Below are positions 8,686-13,117 of a stretch of DNA of 13,117 nucleotides, piece after piece. The notes under the pieces are model-generated. The model saw only the letters and a list, made by a program, of their open reading frames with translations, was not told the DNA's origin and did no database searches. The stretch covers positions 1 through 13,117 of the forward strand of contig NW_027018561.1 in assembly GCF_032854445.1 (NCBI RefSeq). Direction: 5' to 3'. This DNA is from Liolophura sinensis (taxonomy: Eukaryota; Mollusca; Polyplacophora; Chitonida; Chitonidae). The position numbers and the translations under genes are program-made. Position 1 is the stretch's first letter, and each line of letters opens with the position of its first letter.

Positions 8686-9290
8686 CTCGGTGTACTGAAC
8701 ACATGACCCATCTTCAACATTAATTACAAATCCCGTTTTCCTCAGTAGTAGGCAACACTTCATCATAAGGCACTATGATGTTTACATTTATCCCTTACCT
8801 CAGCTATCACAGCATTTCCACAATTGAAAAGATACCTTAATACTGAAGTAAGCAGATACACTGATGAACATCACTCATAACTTTTTGAAAATAGAATTAA
8901 ATTCATTCAAATGTTAGAATACCATGGTGGTGTTTTGGACAATACTGTCAGTGACAAGTAATATGTCTCGTGACTTGGTGTATGTATGGTGTCTAGTTCC
9001 GAGCCAAGTCCTATATGACATCATTCCCACAAACCGTTCATTTCTACGAACCGTTCTATTTATCGTAACTAACGGCGAATACAACTAAGCCTGTAATGAT
9101 CCTGCTCACGGTAATGACTGGTTCTAGAGCAACACTGTTAAAAAAAAACGTACATTACACCGGCATATATCAGATAGATACATATTGGCACATGTGACCT
9201 CAAGGCGCAGTCCAGTCATGTGCCTTAATTTTGTGGTAATGCACATCAGCCGTGTGGTATCGTGCAACAGATGTGCATTAACTAATTGTA
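8686..9290. other. Gene-free spacer between the two minisatellites
   Basis: No gene or recognisable element. The word cactgatgaacatcact at 8859-8875 resembles the 30 bp core and the broken last unit (gatgaacatc), and could be a stray decayed unit or chance. The sequence is otherwise plain AT-rich DNA. Confidence 0.55.
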
Positions 9291-9706
9291 AACTGTATAG
9301 TACTCTATAAACTGTATGGTACTTTGTTAACTGTATGGTACTTTGTAAACTGAATTGTACTTTGTAAACTGTATGGTACTTTGTAAACTGTGCGGTACTT
9401 TGTAAACTGTGTGGTACTTTGTAAACTGAATGGTACTTGGTTAACTGTATGGTACTTTGTAAACTGTGCGGTACTTTGTAAACTGTGCGGTACTTTGTTA
9501 ACTGTGTGGTACTTTGTAAACTGAATGGTACTTGGTTAACTGTATGGTACTTTGTAAACTGTGTGGTACTTTGTAAACTGTGTGGTACTTTGTAAACTGA
9601 ATGGTACTTGGTTAACTGTGTGGTACTTTGTAAACTGAATGGTACTTTGTTAAATGTATGGTACTTTGTAAACTGTATGGTACTTTGTAAACTGTGTGAT
9701 ACTTTG
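9291..9706. repeat. 19 bp minisatellite, about 22 units
   Basis: Tandem units of aactgtatggtactttgta (19 bp), with variants aactgtgtgg, aactgtgcgg, aactgaatgg and a ttggtta end. The rare combination gaatggtacttggttaactg occurs at 9428, 9523 and 9599, spaced 95 bp (5 units) and 76 bp (4 units), so short multi-unit blocks have been copied. The unit is unrelated to the 30 bp repeat. The minus-strand open frame of 232 codons through here shows a 19-residue period because a 19 bp unit rotates through all three frames. It is not a gene in my reading. Confidence 0.95.
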
Positions 9707-11180
9707 CGGTGATCTTTCTGCTTGTGTAGTACATTTAACTGTACAACAATCTTGCAGTTCAGCGTGCGGGTATAGATTTGCTGGGTAACAGTAAATGTTT
9801 CAGTTTTGTGAAATAACGGCATTGTTCCAACAACTCTGTCACGATGTGATGAACTTATAAAATTGCGTTTTCTATTTTATTTAGTAGAGATGTAACAATA
9901 CTGTCTCATTGCAATGAGCATTGCTGGAGTGAAAAAGTAAACAAGTACTGCTGCAGTGTGACTTAAATATCCTTGCATAATAAAGTATAGATTAGCTTTA
10001 CTTCAAATATAACATGGAGGTATTACTGTACTCTACAGTATGCATAAATCATTTGACGACACCAAAAACCTAAAGCATTGGTATGTGAAGCCGCTGTTTC
10101 GGCACACAGGCTGCTTTTTCTGCGTATCAGTAGATGGCTTACACTGGCCACAAATCATCTCAACGTCACGTGAACCTTATGTCAGATTGCCTTGTAATGC
10201 CAGGGTATCTGGTAGCATTAATAGCTGTGTGCACGCTATTTAGATTGTTTCGAGTAACTGACCTTGAAAACATCCGGGGTCGAGAAAGTACTATATCGAA
10301 TTCATGGAATGAGGTATCATCCTGTCCTACATTTGTCGTCAAAAAACGGAGATGTCATACCCTTAGGCCTACAGGAAATAACACAATCGGCTCACAGGAG
10401 CAAGGTCACGTTGTTTTGGATGTCGATATTCCTTTTGACTTTCATTTTGACTATTCAAGCGCATATCCACTGAGTCATATCAATGATAATACGATATGGG
10501 AATGAAGTCATAGTGTGGGAATGCAAACATTGGCCATTCGTCTAGCTTAAAGCTTTGAAATGAAAACTGCTAAGCCGACCCTGAGTCTGAATACATCGTC
10601 TTGTATATTTCCTCATATCGATGTGTAGTGTATAAATGATGACTCACCATATATTGCTGACTTGTATCTGTACTACAGCATGCATTACATAAAATGAGAC
10701 AAGCGAGAGCTGTTCCCAGCGAATGAATGAACTGTGTGCAACGCATGAAGTTGTTTAATGTTAAAAATGTCAGGCTTTGAAATTAAAGTGTGTGCCACCA
10801 TTTTTTTAAATTTTTTTTTTACATTCCTGGTATGAATATGTAGATAAGTTTGTTGAGTGCATGCGTTTGACAAACGCGACGCTTTCACGAACTGAATTGC
10901 CAATATTACGTGGATGCAGGGAGTCGTCGCAACATGATTATCGTGAGCAGTTCTGTTAGTTTAACCCAGGACATCGTCTCCGCTATAAGCCAACTAGCCA
11001 ATGCGAAAAAGTGTTCGACCCGCCACAGACAGCCATAGTTTATCGCTGTTTGTTTGCTAAAAGTTCCGGAATAAGGCGTTTAACACGAAGGAAATCAATA
11101 AGTGTATAATAGCGCTGATCTATATGATGATATAATAAACATTCGTTAAATATTTAATATCTAAGATTTCGTACCGCGCG
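9707..11180. other. Gene-free sequence
   Basis: I found no recognisable coding region, RNA gene or mobile element in this 1.47 kb. The longest open frame, 123 codons at 10134-10505, has no recognisable domain and overlaps other frames of similar length. A T-rich run lies at 10800-10820, and a 7 bp palindrome (gcgtttg/caaacgc) at 10863-10877. An aagtactgctgcagtgtga word at 9943-9961 weakly recalls the 30 bp unit. Confidence 0.5.
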
Positions 11181-11305
11181 TTTATTTACTGTTTAACGCC
11201 ACATATGAAGAATTTTTTCATTTATACGATGGCGGTAAATTTATTTTGCTGGATGAAACCGGACTGCTCCACGAAAAGCACCGACATTTGACGAACGTGT
11301 GATAT
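11181..11305 (-). mobile_element. SINE 3' half, minus orientation
   Basis: Read on the minus strand this gives ccggtttcatcc (11251-11262), then ccgccatcgtataaatg (11219-11235), then attctt, gtggcgttaaacag and an AT-rich tail aaataaa at 11181-11187. The order and spacing match my memory of the 3' portion of Meta/RUDI-type molluscan SINEs. The 5' boundary near 11305 is uncertain, because resemblance fades into unrecognised sequence. The copy is diverged and lacks the tRNA head. Confidence 0.6.
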
Positions 11306-11378
11306 ATACGTGTGACATATTAACTGCACAAAGAGTGTTTGAAAAGTTTTTTTATGATAATTTATATTTGAAGTTTGC

Positions 11379-11474
11379 GGCCATTGCGGTCGCTTTGAGT
11401 TGCTGGCTGCCATCGTATAAGTGAAATATTCTTGAGTGCGGCGTAAAATACCAATCAAATAGATAAATAAATAT
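11379..11474 (+). mobile_element. SINE, internally deleted, plus orientation
   Basis: Begins with a B-box-region fragment, ccattgcggtcgctttgagt (11381-11400). It then jumps to gctggctgccatcgtataag (11402-11421), aaatattcttgagtgcgg and cgtaaaataccaatc, and ends in (aaat)n-like tataaataaata sequence up to about 11474. The central domain normally between these parts is missing. With the minus-oriented copy at 11181-11305 it forms an inverted repeat of about 39 bp (11195-11233 against 11409-11448). An alternative reading is one 294 bp foldback element. Confidence 0.6.
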
Positions 11475-12133
11475 TGTACAGAAATGATGATACGGAGCGG
11501 AACTTGAAGCGAGGAATTATTTTTTATTAGCTAGTTTCCTTAGTTAAATTCAAGCTTTGGACCGAGCAGCACTGGGCGAGTGGCAAGAGTATCTCTCTCG
11601 TACAAGCGATGATAAATTCTAAGAAAACTAACAAAGAAGCTTATGATAAAACATGATAAACTATAAGAATTATAAAGAAATAAAACACAGTCGTAAATTC
11701 GAATTTACCGAACTAAGAAAAAACGTTTGTTGTTCTGTCAGTTATAATTATGTAGTTGTAGACAAATATAGTTAATGCTATTTTTAGTCAACCTTTGTAA
11801 ACTATATAATTCCATTTCTACAAACATACATTTCTGAACAGTTTGTGCAGCAAATACTTTGAAATATGATGAAATAAATTTTAAGGGAATTTGACTTTGG
11901 AGATTGTATTTCTCATCGACGGTGTGAATTCGGGTTATGGCTTTTCTGGGAGCATGTTGCAAAAGATTAACAGTATGTCGCATTTCTGACTGCAGTGTTC
12001 TTGCATCCTACATATAATATACCCTATACTACTTGAGTCGCCAACCCTAAAATTTTACATGACTGACTTGTTACCCCCAAATATGTTATAGGCCCTATCA
12101 GTAATTTCAAATCTGAATCGAACGACCCTTCCT
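11475..12133. other. Gene-free AT-rich sequence
   Basis: AT-rich DNA with short local repeats of the gataaa type (for example atgataaa at 11608 and 11643). A minus-strand frame of 81 codons at 11738-11983 has no recognisable domain. The region lies downstream of the GST copy and probably beyond its transcript end. Confidence 0.5.
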
Positions 12134-12139
12134 TTTATT
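12134..12139 (-). promoter_or_regulatory. Possible poly(A) signal for the GST copy
   Basis: AATAAA on the minus strand, about 200 bases past the GST stop codon. Position and sequence fit a eukaryotic 3' end, but such hexamers are common in AT-rich DNA, so this is tentative. Confidence 0.35.
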
Positions 12140-12341
12140 AGTCAGATAAAGAGGCAATACGGCTTATCCAGTGGAATATACGCTATGCTTGTTCCATTCG
12201 TCTTTGATTTTATCTCTGTCTACAACATACCTAACACAACGTTTTTTCTAAATATCTGAACAATACAGTGCAATGAAATCTGATTGTATATAATTTTTAT
12301 GCTTGCGAGATCTTGAAACCACACTGGAGACAAAATGGTGT

Positions 12342-13056
12342 TCATGGCGTCTTGCCTTGACGAGCAGCTTTTGCAAGCTCTGTTTGCGCTTTGCCCTCGG
12401 CATATGGTCTCCAGTCCTCCAAGACTTTTTCTCTGGTGGGCTCGATGGCTTGCCAACTTTTGCGTGCTTTAAAATGCTTTAACCCATGGATGGAAGCGGG
12501 CGAACTTTTCGTCATTCTCAGGAATTTTGAAGCCGCGGTAATGTTCAAAAATTGAACATGATAGAGGCAAAAGTAACCAAGACAATATCTGCAAGAGTGA
12601 ACTGTTTACCCATAAACCAAGGCCCATCGCCTCTCATTGCTGCAAGATAGGCCTCAATACCATCCAAGGCATCTTGTTTGGCCTTCTCCTGTTCAGCCGC
12701 ATCTTGCTTCACGATCATGCCAAAGAAGTTGGGAATTATCTTTTTCGTGCCACGTGATACTGCACATAGCTACATATGCTCTGTCGTACGCATCTGTAGG
12801 CATCAGCCGTGGCTCCTGTGGAAAAGCCTCGTCAATGTACTCGATACACACCGTGGACCTCGTACACTGACTTTCCTTTATGGCGAACGACTGGAGCTAG
12901 CCCACGTGGACTAATTTTGAACCATTCTGGAGATTTTTCGTAAGGGTCAGTCTCGTGGTATTCGAAGGGAATGCCTTTCTCTAGTAAGGAAACCCAGGCG
13001 CGCCATCCAAACGGAGAATGCCATGCCGTATATAAGTGAACCTTGTCATCTGCCAT
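12342..13056 (-). pseudogene. Glutathione S-transferase, omega/tau-like, with four frame disruptions
   Basis: The product would be a cytosolic GST that conjugates or reduces substrates with glutathione. From ATG at 13056 the thioredoxin-like domain reads MADDKVHLYTAW, then HSPFGWRAW with Ser14 in the catalytic position (omega enzymes usually have Cys here, tau Ser), cis-Pro motif GLAPVV (Pro55), and VYE/S (Glu66-Ser67), the glutathione-binding pair. The helical domain includes TKKIIPNFFGM, WFMGKQFTLADIVLV (T-x-x-D N-capping box) and ends ARQGKTP-stop at 12342. Reading it through needs frame changes at 12858-12859 (extra base, between Glu66 and Ser67), 12745-12768 (two bases missing), 12547-12551 (one extra base in a 5-base run) and 12471-12474 (one extra base in a 4-base run). 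These balance to 238 codons including stop, a normal GST length, with no intron inside. Indels in short runs and preserved protein sequence between them suggest either sequencing/assembly error or a very young pseudogene. Confidence 0.85.
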
Positions 13057-13117
13057 ACCAAGAAATCTGCAGTGCAAATAAAAATAGACACGTGTTAACA
13101 AAACAGTCCACTGGTAA
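13057..13117 (-). other. Splice acceptor and short 5' leader before the GST start
   Basis: On the minus strand a pyrimidine-rich stretch (tctatttttatttgcactgcag) ends in an AG at 13067-13068. Ten bases of leader (atttcttggt) and then the ATG at 13056 follow. This fits a 5' UTR intron whose upstream exon lies outside the window. If real, it argues against the GST copy being a processed retrocopy. An in-frame upstream ATG at 13101 would lie inside this intron, so I prefer the start at 13056. Confidence 0.5.

Noticed and set aside
7778-8704. 308-codon fusion of repeat peptide and RNase H as a novel protein
   Set aside because: The frame joins the minisatellite to the truncated LINE by chance at 8393/8394. 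The RNase H part is itself frameshifted within it near 8065.
9124-9822. 232-codon minus-strand frame across the 19 bp array
   Set aside because: The 19-residue periodicity is simply the 19 bp unit read in three frames. No non-repeat domain is recognisable at either end.
9943-9961. Stray decayed 30 bp unit (aagtactgctgcagtgtga)
   Set aside because: Similarity is confined to about 12 bases and the rest does not follow the unit, so chance cannot be excluded.
10040-10505. Overlapping open frames of 67-123 codons as a small gene
   Set aside because: No recognisable domain, no signal peptide or convincing splice signals, and three frames overlap with similar length.
10863-10877. Palindrome gcgtttg-a-caaacgc
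   Set aside because: Perfect but only 7 bp per arm, and no partner site or gene start nearby gives it a role.

Overview
The window looks like nuclear DNA of a mollusc, most likely a gastropod. This rests on three signs: a truncated non-LTR retrotransposon ending in a (CTCA)n tail of a kind common in abalone-like genomes, decayed SINE copies that resemble (from memory) the Meta/RUDI type of molluscan SINE, and a glutathione S-transferase (GST) copy behind a good eukaryotic splice acceptor. There are no bacterial-style operons. No complete intact protein gene is visible.

Layout. 1-2847: gene-free DNA with a degraded tRNA-type SINE (about 835-995, minus), a nested hairpin (1226-1263) and the first copy of a 57-60 bp motif (1996-2055). 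2848-2903: the second copy of that motif, which abuts a very large minisatellite. 2904-7379: about 149 head-to-tail copies of a 30 bp unit. It has a hierarchical structure: a 14-unit (420 bp) higher-order repeat in three copies, a marker 29 bp unit present three times, and blocks duplicated about 1.95-2.37 kb apart. 7380-8393: a 5'-truncated, frameshifted LINE 3' end (RNase H domain plus zinc-knuckle C-terminus, minus strand) inserted into the minisatellite, with a 15 bp target-site duplication made of repeat sequence. 8394-8685: the minisatellite resumes for about 10 units. 9291-9706: an unrelated 19 bp minisatellite of about 22 units. 9707-11180: no gene seen. 11181-11474: two SINE 3' ends facing opposite ways, forming an inverted repeat. 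12342-13056 (minus): an omega/tau-like GST reading frame of 237 codons, interrupted at four places by 1-2 base indels, with a possible poly(A) signal downstream and a splice acceptor just upstream of the ATG.

The long open frames across 2986-7369 and 9124-9822 come from the repeats themselves. A 30 bp unit keeps one frame open on each strand, and a 19 bp unit cycles through all three frames. I do not regard them as genes. The window is mainly a record of repeat turnover: array birth, segmental amplification, then LINE insertion. The GST copy at the right edge is either a young pseudogene or a real gene damaged by uncorrected sequencing indels. I see no clear evidence of a new biological system. 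The most unusual parts are the nested history of the 30 bp array and its duplicated left flank.
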